Positions 6,950-12,942 of a stretch of DNA of 31,689 nt are shown piece after piece. Numbering within the stretch: position 1 is the first letter of the stretch; each line of letters starts with the position of its first letter. The stretch comes from a virus. The notes under the pieces were generated by a model. That model searched no databases, was not told the DNA's origin, and was given only the letters and a program-made list of their open reading frames with translations. Both the position numbers and the translations under genes were made by a program. Location: the IMG/VR virus record IMGVR_UViG_3300032242_002960, positions 1 to 31,689 of that record; one strand, 5' to 3'.

Positions 6950-7191
6950 TTTTTTTCCTCTAACTCTACTGGAATACCATCCGCGTTCTTAACTGCATCT
7001 AACGCTTCGCGTGCTTTGGCTACTTGCGGCCCAATTTGAGTTTGCAATACATCAATAAATCTTGCCAATACAATAGTCTGTACTTGCTGCGGTGCGTTAA
7101 GTACATTAACTAATACATTCCAATCTTGAACTGCAAGTTCTACAGTTGCCGGAAACTCATTTAACTTTGCTAAGATTTGCTCTTCTGTCAT
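6946..7191 (-). CDS. Hypothetical 81-aa protein
   Basis: Not recognised. It is predicted all-helical (MTEEQILAKLNEFPATVELA, VQTIVLARFIDVLQTQI) and acidic. It overlaps both neighbours by four bases, so it is expressed by translational coupling. No Cys and no membrane segment. Confidence 0.65.
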   Translation of the reverse strand: MTEEQILAKLNEFPATVELAVQDWNVLVNVLNAPQQVQTIVLARFIDVLQTQIGPQVAKAREALDAVKNADGIPVELEEKN

Positions 7192-7505
7192 TTTTTACTT
7201 CCTTTCTTTTGTTTAAATAAAAATTCTACATCTGGTTTTAAATTCTTTAATCCTGCTGCGTCATCTGCTTTATTGAACTGGCCTTTTTCTAACATCTTTT
7301 CAAAGCCATCCCATATACGCTGGATCTTCATATCATTAACATATTTAATACCGTCTAAACGATTTAAAAACTCATCGTCTGAAAACGGTCCTTCTGTTCT
7401 GTCATAATGTTGCCTGATCAATTCATCAATATTCTCATTGGTTTCCCAGAGCTTGATGATGTCCTGCTCTAATTCAAACCTGTCATAATTGCTAAATAGT
7501 TTCAT
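7188..7505 (-). CDS. Hypothetical 105-aa protein
   Basis: Not recognised. It is acidic and helical, starting MKLFSNYDRFELEQDIIKLW, with an ENIDELIRQHYD helix and a basic tail ending KQKKGSKK. ATGA overlaps at both ends tie it to its neighbours. Charged helices without a signal suggest a cytoplasmic protein-binding role; nothing more can be said. Confidence 0.65.
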   Translation of the reverse strand: MKLFSNYDRFELEQDIIKLWETNENIDELIRQHYDRTEGPFSDDEFLNRLDGIKYVNDMKIQRIWDGFEKMLEKGQFNKADDAAGLKNLKPDVEFLFKQKKGSKK

Positions 7506-7723
7506 TTTCTTTTTTTAGCCTTTTTAATCTCTGCGTCAGCGTCCATAGAATACCAATTAAGCACAATTTTAATTGCAGGTAATAGTTCTTCCCATGATTG
7601 CTTGTCATCTTCATGCCAGCACATTTCTGGATCTTTTAAGTTGGCTGCAACGCTAATATAGCTTTTTGCAAGGCTACTTATTACAATGTCATCTGAAAAA
7701 TCATCGTCAATTTCAAGCAACAT
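7502..7723 (-). CDS. Hypothetical 73-aa protein
   Basis: The start MLLEIDDDFSDDIVISSLAK was chosen because AAGGAG precedes the ATG at 7723; the longer frame runs back over the upstream gene. It has a conserved-looking pattern ISVAANLKDPEMCWHEDDKQSWEE and a basic tail KKAKKRK. Small phage proteins of this type usually follow a similarly small partner, as here. Function unknown. Confidence 0.7.
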   Translation of the reverse strand: MLLEIDDDFSDDIVISSLAKSYISVAANLKDPEMCWHEDDKQSWEELLPAIKIVLNWYSMDADAEIKKAKKRK

Positions 7724-7892
7724 GGCGCATCTCCTTAAGTTCTTTTTCCATAGTATTACACTCTTCCATTGATTCACAAACCCAGATACCAATAATATCT
7801 TTAAACATGGATACGTCAATGTCTTCAACGCCGTGCAGCGTATCCATTACATAACTTCCCTTAACGCGATGTTCTACAATAAAGTGACTCAT
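7713..7892 (-). CDS. Hypothetical 59-aa protein
   Basis: It begins MSHFIVEHRVKGSYVMDTLH and ends KEMRHVA. The pattern suggests two strands then an acidic helix (SMEECNTMEKELKEM). GGAG lies 8 bases before the ATG, and the ATG overlaps the previous stop as ATGA. The last 11 bases overlap the next gene, whose ribosome site lies inside this one. Not recognised. Confidence 0.68.
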   Translation of the reverse strand: MSHFIVEHRVKGSYVMDTLHGVEDIDVSMFKDIIGIWVCESMEECNTMEKELKEMRHVA

Positions 7893-8203
7893 ACCTTTAA
7901 CTCCTGTTTAATTGTCTCAATTGCCTTAGCAAGATGATACCTATAAAACTTTTCTGATACATGAATATCTCTGTTGTTTTGACCTGCTAAAAACGCCTCA
8001 ATTACTGCGCGCTGTTTTTCAGGAAGTTTATTATTAATTAACTTTTTAATATCAGAAATATCATCATTATTCCACGGCAGCCAACCATCGTTTGATACCG
8101 TTGATGCTTGCGTCTGCATATCATCTAGTTCCAATGGGTCTACCTCTTCATCTGATAGGCGTGGATTTGAGCATCTTACTTTGTGAGTTATTATGTGTCG
8201 CAT
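7889..8203 (-). CDS. Small protein with sigma region 4-like helix-turn-helix
   Basis: The protein is 104 aa. The N-terminal half is acidic and probably disordered (SDEEVDPLELDDM). Residues 56-102 (NNKLPEKQRAVIEAFLAG, then a helix beginning VSEKFYRYHLAKAIETIKQE) resemble region 4 of sigma-70 proteins or a LuxR/sigma-type HTH: LP.KQR.VI is the usual first helix. It lies 9 bases after the SNF2 helicase gene. The phage also encodes a sigma-like protein without region 4 (18293-18865), so this could supply promoter -35 or beta-flap contact in trans. An ordinary HTH regulator is the alternative. Confidence 0.55.
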   Translation of the reverse strand: MRHIITHKVRCSNPRLSDEEVDPLELDDMQTQASTVSNDGWLPWNNDDISDIKKLINNKLPEKQRAVIEAFLAGQNNRDIHVSEKFYRYHLAKAIETIKQELKV

Positions 8204-8212
8204 ATTATCTAA

Positions 8213-9550
8213 CTATCCAGATTTTAAAGCATCAAGGAGCGCTTCTTGAAAATTTATTTTACCTTCTAACACCTTAACAACGCGCTGATCAATACTATTC
8301 GACACTGTTAGATGGTGTATGATAACCGGTTTTTCTTGCCCTTGGCGGTAAATTCGTGCGTTGGCCTGAATGTAATTTTCAGAGCTCCACGGGAGGTCAA
8401 ACCACACCGTCTGTGCAGTGTCACCAACGTTGCACTGTAGATTGAGCCCGATTCCCCCTGATTGGGGATGGGCAAGGAGCATACGAATCTTGCCGCGACG
8501 CCACGCTTCAATGTTGTCATCGTCCAAGACCATAGCCTGCGGGAACTGAAGACGTAGTCTCTGTAGCGAATGTTTGAAGTGGTAGAAGACCAGCGTGGGA
8601 GACGAAGATTCTTCCATGATCGACTCAAGGAATTCCAGTTTGCTACGGTGTATTTCTTTCGTTTCTCCATCTGCTGTGTAAACTGCGCCCGAGGTGAATT
8701 GCAGAAGCTTGTTCGCCAGTGTCGCTGCCGTTGGAGCTGTGATCGTTTCCCGCCCGATCTCAGCGACCATATTTTTTCTAAGTTCTTCATACTGGTTCCT
8801 TGCTTGTTTGTCTACTTCAATAGTATGGTAAAGCATTGTTAATTTTGGCAGCTGTAAATAATCGTCTGCCTTCAGTGAAAAGCAAATATCTGACACCTTG
8901 TCTTGAATTAACTTATCAGCTCCTGGCTGCAGCTTCCAGCTATAAATTACTTTAGTATGGTAATTCATTTGATCTGGCATTAAGTACTTTGCCCTGAATT
9001 TTGTAAGGCTAGTTTCAAGCCTTGTTCCAAGGTCCAAAATACCGATCTGGGACCACAAATCATGCAGACCCTGAGGTGTAGGCGTACCAGTTAAAATAAC
9101 GCGCCTAGAGAACCCTTTAAGGTACTTCTTGATCGCTTTAAACCGCTTGGTAGAGCTATCCTTAAACCGAGATGACTCGTCAATTACTAGGTTATTAAAC
9201 ATTGCCATATCAGCTGTTTCGCACAACCACGCTACGTTTTCAAGATTTATCAGGTATACGTCTGCCTCCAAGCTTAATCCAGCTAATCTTTGATTTTGGT
9301 TTCCCATTAATTTTGACACTCTTAATTGTATAAGATGTTCCCACTTCTTTATTTCCTGTTCCCATACTGTCTCCGCTACTCGCTTCGGCGCTATTATCAG
9401 TGTCTTGCCCTGCATCTGCTCCGCTATGATCGTCAATGTCGTTGCTGTCTTGCCAAGGCCAGGAGGAAGAAAAAGGCCCAAGTTCGGGATAAACTTCGCC
9501 TTCTCGATTAAAGTCGTTTGATACGGATGCAAATTTTTCCTCTTCAGCAC
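8213..9550 (-). CDS. SNF2-family superfamily 2 DNA helicase/translocase
   Basis: The 445-aa product has the complete SF2 motif set: Walker A LPPGLGKT (28-35), motif Ia LIIAPKRV, DESS Walker B (124-127), LTGTP motif III (153-157), GGIGLNLQ motif V and QANARIYRQGQ motif VI. This is the SNF2/RapA type common in phages, a dsDNA translocase acting in replication, repair or remodelling of nucleoprotein. It has no added nuclease or zinc domain. The start is GTG at 9550 with AGGAAG upstream; no ATG is available before Walker A. Its first 311 bases are also open in the frame of the upstream HNH gene. Confidence 0.88.
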   Translation of the reverse strand: MLKRKNLHPYQTTLIEKAKFIPNLGLFLPPGLGKTATTLTIIAEQMQGKTLIIAPKRVAETVWEQEIKKWEHLIQLRVSKLMGNQNQRLAGLSLEADVYLINLENVAWLCETADMAMFNNLVIDESSRFKDSSTKRFKAIKKYLKGFSRRVILTGTPTPQGLHDLWSQIGILDLGTRLETSLTKFRAKYLMPDQMNYHTKVIYSWKLQPGADKLIQDKVSDICFSLKADDYLQLPKLTMLYHTIEVDKQARNQYEELRKNMVAEIGRETITAPTAATLANKLLQFTSGAVYTADGETKEIHRSKLEFLESIMEESSSPTLVFYHFKHSLQRLRLQFPQAMVLDDDNIEAWRRGKIRMLLAHPQSGGIGLNLQCNVGDTAQTVWFDLPWSSENYIQANARIYRQGQEKPVIIHHLTVSNSIDQRVVKVLEGKINFQEALLDALKSG

Positions 9551-9911
9551 GGAGGACTTCCTTTCGTTTTTCGTGCAGCCAGTCAGCTACAGCGTAGAGT
9601 TCTGTTTCAGTTACTTCTTGTTTAATGCCGTTTGCTTTTGCAGATATAAAAACAACGTTATGCCTAATATACCCTAGTTCAGGGATGATACGGTCTAGCG
9701 ATGGCGTTTCCCTTTCTTGATCTCTTATTTCTCCCCATACAAACGGGGTTTTAAATACAGGGCATTCATCCGTAGCAATCGATTCTAAAAAATCAAGATC
9801 TAAATCAAACGCAATTTGTTTTGCTTTTGCTCGCGCTTTTGCGTTGTCTAAGTAAGTTGCCAAATGGCCGCGTTTTGTTTTACGGTAAATTCTACTTCTC
9901 TCTGTTGGCAT
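9240..9911 (-). CDS. HNH-like endonuclease with out-of-frame C-terminal tail
   Basis: The product is 223 aa. About residues 1-125 form the real domain: a basic helix (RSRIYRKTKRGHLATYL), DECPVFKTPFVWG, then PSLDRIIPELGYIRHNVVFIS and AKANGIKQE, the pattern of phage HNH enzymes with SLDR...GY...NV...AN. It lacks a clear zinc CxxC pair and the first catalytic His. The last 104 residues (rich in S, D, G: SSSWPWQDSNDIDD) overlap the start of the helicase in another frame and look like a translation of the helicase gene rather than a domain. The gene overlaps the VRR-NUC gene by 20 bases. The protein probably nicks DNA, or is a degenerate homing enzyme. Confidence 0.7.
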   Translation of the reverse strand: MPTERSRIYRKTKRGHLATYLDNAKARAKAKQIAFDLDLDFLESIATDECPVFKTPFVWGEIRDQERETPSLDRIIPELGYIRHNVVFISAKANGIKQEVTETELYAVADWLHEKRKEVLRAEEEKFASVSNDFNREGEVYPELGPFSSSWPWQDSNDIDDHSGADAGQDTDNSAEASSGDSMGTGNKEVGTSYTIKSVKINGKPKSKISWIKLGGRRIPDKS

Positions 9912-10167
9912 TTAAAAAGTCCTCAATGTCGTCGTAGCTTCGCAGCACATGCACTGGAAATCCGTGCTCGCCTAATTCGTCAAACACTAGGATTTGTCTT
10001 TGACTCAATTTGCCAATTAAAGTTTTTAACTCCACTAGATGCGCTTGATTGTTCAGGAACACTATTCTGTCCGGCACTCCCGACACTGTGCTGATCCACT
10101 TGAACGTTAGTCCGCCCAGTTCCTTCACTCTTCTGTTTAGGTACTTTTCTACTTGCTTTTCTAGCAT
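9892..10167 (-). CDS. VRR-NUC domain nuclease
   Basis: The 91-aa protein is a minimal VRR-NUC domain: an N-terminal helix (MLEKQVEKYLNRRVKELGG), then VSGVPDRIVFL (D33), AHLVELKT (E47, K49) and GKLSQRQ with a conserved Gln. These make a PD-(D/E)XK active site as in FAN1-type and phage stand-alone VRR-NUC enzymes, which cut branched or flap DNA and resolve junctions. The ATG follows GAGAAAGAA. The upstream HEXXH gene extends 188 bases into this gene in another frame. Confidence 0.85.
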   Translation of the reverse strand: MLEKQVEKYLNRRVKELGGLTFKWISTVSGVPDRIVFLNNQAHLVELKTLIGKLSQRQILVFDELGEHGFPVHVLRSYDDIEDFLNANREK

Positions 10168-10564
10168 GTTTTTCTTTCTCGTGCATACAGATTTTAAAGA
10201 TCTGACCTGCTAAATGGCCGCTGAGATAGGCGCGTGTCTCGTTAACAAAGTTATCTTCCTCGCCTATATGTTCTGCAAGGTGATCCACAGCATGACTAAC
10301 TTCGTGAGTAATGGTATCAACTAGTTCACCAAGATTATCATTAACAAGAGACATATCAAAAACCAAAATAATGATTGCCTCTTTTCCATCTCCAATGAGG
10401 TGCGTCTCTGCAATCCCACTATCCAGCGCATTAGCTTTAAGCGTAACATCATGGTCCTTTAAAATTTGTTGAAACACTTTGTCATCAAAGCACAACTTCA
10501 CAACGTCGGGAAAGAATCCAACGTTTAGCTTGTAGTAGTTGTAATTCTTTTTCTTCTTAACCAT
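9980..10564 (-). CDS. HEXXH zincin-like protein with out-of-frame C-terminal tail
   Basis: The product is 194 aa. Its core (about 1-130) contains ITHEVSHAVDH, an HExxH zinc-peptidase motif, followed by NFVNETRAYLSGHLAGQIF, where the Glu could be the third ligand as in gluzincin-type enzymes. Two lysine runs mark the N-terminus. The last 60 or so residues are S/Q/G-rich and lie over the VRR-NUC gene in another frame. The protein may be a small protease or, as in other phage HEXXH proteins, a structural relic without activity. No signal peptide. TAATG joins it to the preceding gene. Confidence 0.65.
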   Translation of the reverse strand: MVKKKKNYNYYKLNVGFFPDVVKLCFDDKVFQQILKDHDVTLKANALDSGIAETHLIGDGKEAIIILVFDMSLVNDNLGELVDTITHEVSHAVDHLAEHIGEEDNFVNETRAYLSGHLAGQIFKICMHEKEKHARKASRKVPKQKSEGTGRTNVQVDQHSVGSAGQNSVPEQSSASSGVKNFNWQIESKTNPSV

Positions 10565-10791
10565 TAGTGTCTCGTATCTTTTGGCTTATTAAGTTTTTCT
10601 ACAATCTCTTGCTGCTCTTCTTCAGATAAATCTTCAAGCGCCATGGCGTTAGCCAATATCTCGCCTGTCTCAACCATCTGCACAATACCACGCATCAGGG
10701 CGTTTAATTCTTCTTGCGTAAATGAACCGTCTGCTAACAACTCGTCAGCCCAACCTTCTTCAAACTCTACTGTTTTCTTTTTCTTTGTCAT
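10564..10791 (-). CDS. Hypothetical acidic 75-aa protein
   Basis: Not recognised. MTKKKKTVEFEEGWADELL is followed by two predicted helices (SFTQEELNALMRGIVQMVE and LSEEEQQEIVEKLNK). The basic start and acidic body recall small phage regulators of protein contacts. ATGA and TAATG overlaps with both neighbours show that it is coupled to the deacetylase and HEXXH genes. Confidence 0.65.
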   Translation of the reverse strand: MTKKKKTVEFEEGWADELLADGSFTQEELNALMRGIVQMVETGEILANAMALEDLSEEEQQEIVEKLNKPKDTRH

Positions 10792-11294
10792 TTTATTTCT
10801 TCCTTATAATAAGACACGCCAGAGTTAGCGTGAATCAAAATTGATTCGTAGTGGCGTGGTAATTCTCTTAGCGCAATGTTACTCAAATACTGTTTATCTT
10901 GCGAGTCTAATGAAAAATAAACCTTAGGCACGTTAAAATCTTTTACTGCGTTGTGCACAACTTGGTGGTGTGGATGGCCATACTCACCTTCTGCATTGTG
11001 CGTCAATATGAAATCATACTTAATTGCCTCATCACGAATGGCGCGGATAGCATCGTCTGCGCACCATGTCTTAAGGCTTAGTGACCCTAGGTCGCGGCCA
11101 TGATCCTTAAAGCCTAAAAATTTTGTTTTAATCTTACGGCGGCGCCAGTATCTTGCCATCTCACGAGCTCGCTTGTTCCACCAGTGGTGTGTCAGATAGA
11201 CAATGCTCCACTCGTAATCAGGATGGGCATCCATATACGCACTAGCAAAGATCACGCAATCATCAGGGTGGGCAACAGCAACAAGTGCTTTCAT
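10788..11294 (-). CDS. PIG-L/LmbE family deacetylase
   Basis: The 168-aa product carries AHPDD (8-12), the zinc-binding and catalytic-base motif of PIG-L/LmbE N-acetylglucosaminyl deacetylases, and the second ligand motif in THNAEGEYGHPHH (98-110). Family members remove acetyl from GlcNAc linked to inositol, diacetylchitobiose or related amino sugars. It is shorter than cellular forms (about 220-300 aa) but keeps all motifs. In a phage the substrate may be a host surface sugar or a base-linked sugar of modified DNA; neither is shown. It stands between unrelated small genes, coupled at both ends. Confidence 0.85.
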   Translation of the reverse strand: MKALVAVAHPDDCVIFASAYMDAHPDYEWSIVYLTHHWWNKRAREMARYWRRRKIKTKFLGFKDHGRDLGSLSLKTWCADDAIRAIRDEAIKYDFILTHNAEGEYGHPHHQVVHNAVKDFNVPKVYFSLDSQDKQYLSNIALRELPRHYESILIHANSGVSYYKEEIK

Positions 11295-11413
11295 TATGTG
11301 TTTCTATGGTATGCGTCATGTGGATGGGCCAGCATGCTAGCAATTAATTCATCCACAGTAAAGAACCACTGGATGACCTTCATGCCGTCTTGCTGGTAGA
11401 TGGTAAAGCTCAT
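11294..11413 (-). CDS. Hypothetical 39-aa protein
   Basis: MSFTIYQQDGMKVIQWFFTV is followed by a short helix (DELIASMLA) and a His-rich end (HPHDAYHRNT). Both ends are coupled: ATGA with the gene before and TAATG with the deacetylase after. This exact fit in a 120-base slot is the main evidence that it is real. Function unknown. Confidence 0.6.
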   Translation of the reverse strand: MSFTIYQQDGMKVIQWFFTVDELIASMLAHPHDAYHRNT

Positions 11414-11703
11414 TTTTCAATTTCCTGTGTCGACGCGGCTAATTGCCATAATGCTCGTTCTTGCTGCATGCCTAATTTGCGTCCTGCTTCAAAGCCAGCT
11501 GCGTGTTCCATTGCCTCGTAGTGGCTTTGCTTTTCAACCATGCATTCTATTTTCAGTTCCCGTAACGCCACTATTGCTGTTAGCTTGTCAATCTGCTCTT
11601 GTTGCTGGCGTAGCTTTTCAATAATCCATTTGCCTGCAATATCATCTTTAAACCATAGTGTTGGGGCTTTTTCCAATTCATCTGCAAATTCATTTGCGTT
11701 CAT
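11410..11703 (-). CDS. Hypothetical coiled-coil protein (97 aa)
   Basis: It starts MNANEFADELEKAPTLWFKD with GAGG upstream. Residues about 30-60 (EKLRQQQEQIDKLTAIVALRE) form a coiled-coil heptad run, and the C-terminal part (AAGFEAGRKLGMQQERALW) is helical. Such DELE/leucine-zipper proteins are frequent in phages and dimerise; no enzymatic motif is present. The six-codon longer frame lacks an SD site. Confidence 0.7.
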   Translation of the reverse strand: MNANEFADELEKAPTLWFKDDIAGKWIIEKLRQQQEQIDKLTAIVALRELKIECMVEKQSHYEAMEHAAGFEAGRKLGMQQERALWQLAASTQEIEK

Positions 11704-11848
11704 TTTTAATTGCCTCTTCAACTTGTTTAAGTATCTTATCAGCTAACGGATTTGGTTTAAAGATTGCGTCCCAGTTAGCCTCAAACTGTTCCTTGGGTAT
11801 AGTGAGTGGGCGTTGCTGGTCGCCCTTACCGCCGTCACGGTTTGTCAT
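11690..11848 (-). CDS. Small phage protein (52 aa)
   Basis: It begins MTNRDGGKGDQQRPL and continues with IPKEQFEANWDAIF and a helical tail (DKILKQVEEAIKNERK). Proteins starting with NRDGGKG and a WDxIF segment are common small phage products of unknown function; this is recollection, not a search. It overlaps the gene before and after by 14 bases each. Confidence 0.7.
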   Translation of the reverse strand: MTNRDGGKGDQQRPLTIPKEQFEANWDAIFKPNPLADKILKQVEEAIKNERK

Positions 11849-12020
11849 TTTCTTCTCCTGTCTTTATGGCAAAGAAATTACCGACAACTTCCATTTTCTT
11901 GCCTTCCCAGTTTTTTCTAAGTTCTTTTTCGTATTGTTCATGGCGTTTGATGACTAACTGTTTTTCTTTCTCAGTCCAATCTTCAGCATCACCAGATACT
12001 AGAAATTCGTACTGTGTCAT
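11835..12020 (-). CDS. Hypothetical 61-aa protein
   Basis: Not recognised. MTQYEFLVSGDAEDW is followed by one long charged helix (TEKEKQLVIKRHEQYEKEL) and a strand near MEVVGNFFAIKTG. Coupled by ATGA to the membrane-protein gene upstream. Probably cytoplasmic. Confidence 0.62.
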   Translation of the reverse strand: MTQYEFLVSGDAEDWTEKEKQLVIKRHEQYEKELRKNWEGKKMEVVGNFFAIKTGEENDKP

Positions 12021-12229
12021 TGTATTGCCCTCACTTGGCTAACTGGATACCACTCACCTTGAACCTTGGTGTAGCAAGTTTGCGCCACTAACTTAGTTTC
12101 ACGTTCTGTTGCTTCGTTGTATTTCTTGCACTGGTATTCATTCGAAGAGACCATAAGCATACCGAGCCCTCCAAAAATAACTATAATCGTTATGATGCCT
12201 CCAAGAATTATTTTTAGTCCGTCGTTCAT
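12017..12229 (-). CDS. Small single-span membrane protein (70 aa)
   Basis: MNDGLKIILGG leads into a hydrophobic segment (IITIIVIFGGLGMLMV, about 12-27), then a hydrophilic outer domain with two cysteines (YQCKKY and AQTCYTKV) that could form a disulfide outside the cytoplasm. The start at 12229 is fixed by AAGGA at 7 bases and by the ATGA overlap with the gene before. Together with the next upstream gene it makes a pair of small envelope proteins. An inner-membrane spanin-like role is possible but unproven. Confidence 0.7.
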   Translation of the reverse strand: MNDGLKIILGGIITIIVIFGGLGMLMVSSNEYQCKKYNEATERETKLVAQTCYTKVQGEWYPVSQVRAIQ

Positions 12230-12396
12230 CCGCATGTCCTTATCCAAGTGCCGCCTGACTTTTGCATCACGCAGCCATCTACCATTTGATTTTGTTCGTA
12301 CGGCTCTTTGACGCATTCTTTTACTTCGATTGTTGGAAAGTTCACTGAAATAGCAAACGCAACAAACAATACAAAAATAATAATGTTCTTAATCAT
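12226..12396 (-). CDS. Small exported or membrane-anchored Cys-containing protein (56 aa)
   Basis: MIKNIIIFVLFVAFAISV is a signal-peptide or anchor-like start. The short remainder holds three cysteines (ECVKE, GCVMQ, RTCG). ATGA overlaps at both ends show coupling to the coiled-coil gene before and the membrane protein after. No lipobox is evident. Partner of the 12017-12229 protein by position; function unknown. Confidence 0.65.
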   Translation of the reverse strand: MIKNIIIFVLFVAFAISVNFPTIEVKECVKEPYEQNQMVDGCVMQKSGGTWIRTCG

Positions 12397-12605
12397 TTTG
12401 TTTTCTTCTTTCCATCAATCTCAAATAAATAATCTTCAAGTCGTTTGATACGCTTGTTCTCAAAGTCTACCTGTGCAGTGTAGTATTCAGTGTGCGTCTT
12501 TGCTTGTAAGAACGCCTTGCGTGACTCTTCTAATTCTTTACGAGCCATCTCCGTAGAGTCTGGCGCGCCTAAGTATCTGTTATATATTTTTTTAATAAAT
12601 AGCAT
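12393..12605 (-). CDS. Small coiled-coil phage protein (70 aa)
   Basis: MLFIKKIYNRYLGAP is followed by a long helix (ARKELEESRKAFLQAKTHTE, then YYTAQVDFENKRIKRLEDYL) with heptad character. I recall similar short proteins in related phages, without a role. It ends KKKTK and couples to the next gene by ATGA. Confidence 0.68.
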   Translation of the reverse strand: MLFIKKIYNRYLGAPDSTEMARKELEESRKAFLQAKTHTEYYTAQVDFENKRIKRLEDYLFEIDGKKKTK

Positions 12606-12614
12606 AGCTACTCC

Positions 12615-12800
12615 TTAATGAGTTGTTTTTTCTGAATCGCGCTCTGATAACATTTTATCAGCGAGCTCATACGCGCGGCGCGCTGCAACGGTATCCCAAG
12701 TTTCTTCTTTAACGTCAAACTTCCAATCACCCGAGCAAATGCCTTGCATGATGGCAGCGGCTAAGTAATCTCTTAAATCAATCTGCGGAGGTAGTTTCAT
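12615..12800 (-). CDS. Hypothetical phage protein (61 aa)
   Basis: MKLPPQIDLRDYLAAAIMQG continues with a WKFD and TWDTVAARRAYELADKML helix. This layout (short N-terminal PP, DYLAA helix, ARRAYELAD helix) is typical of a widespread small phage family without function. AAGGAC precedes the ATG, inside the end of the previous gene. Confidence 0.7.
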   Translation of the reverse strand: MKLPPQIDLRDYLAAAIMQGICSGDWKFDVKEETWDTVAARRAYELADKMLSERDSEKTTH

Positions 12801-12942
12801 CTTTTAAGTCCTTATAGTTCATTGCAAAGTTAGCGTACTGCCACATCTGATCCGCTGCCATAGCAGGGCTCTCGCCCCTTGCTACTAATCCCATTAAAGC
12901 AAACGCAGCGTAGATCATACGCTCATCATCTTTATCCATCAT
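12778..12942 (-). CDS. Hypothetical 54-aa protein
   Basis: MMDKDDERMIYAAFALMGL begins a helical protein with a conserved-looking ARGESPAMAADQMWQYANFA stretch. The ATGATG start overlaps the primase stop (TAATG), and the end overlaps the next gene by 23 bases. The SPAMAADQMW pattern resembles the previous 61-aa type of small phage protein. Function unknown. Confidence 0.68.
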   Translation of the reverse strand: MMDKDDERMIYAAFALMGLVARGESPAMAADQMWQYANFAMNYKDLKDETTSAD

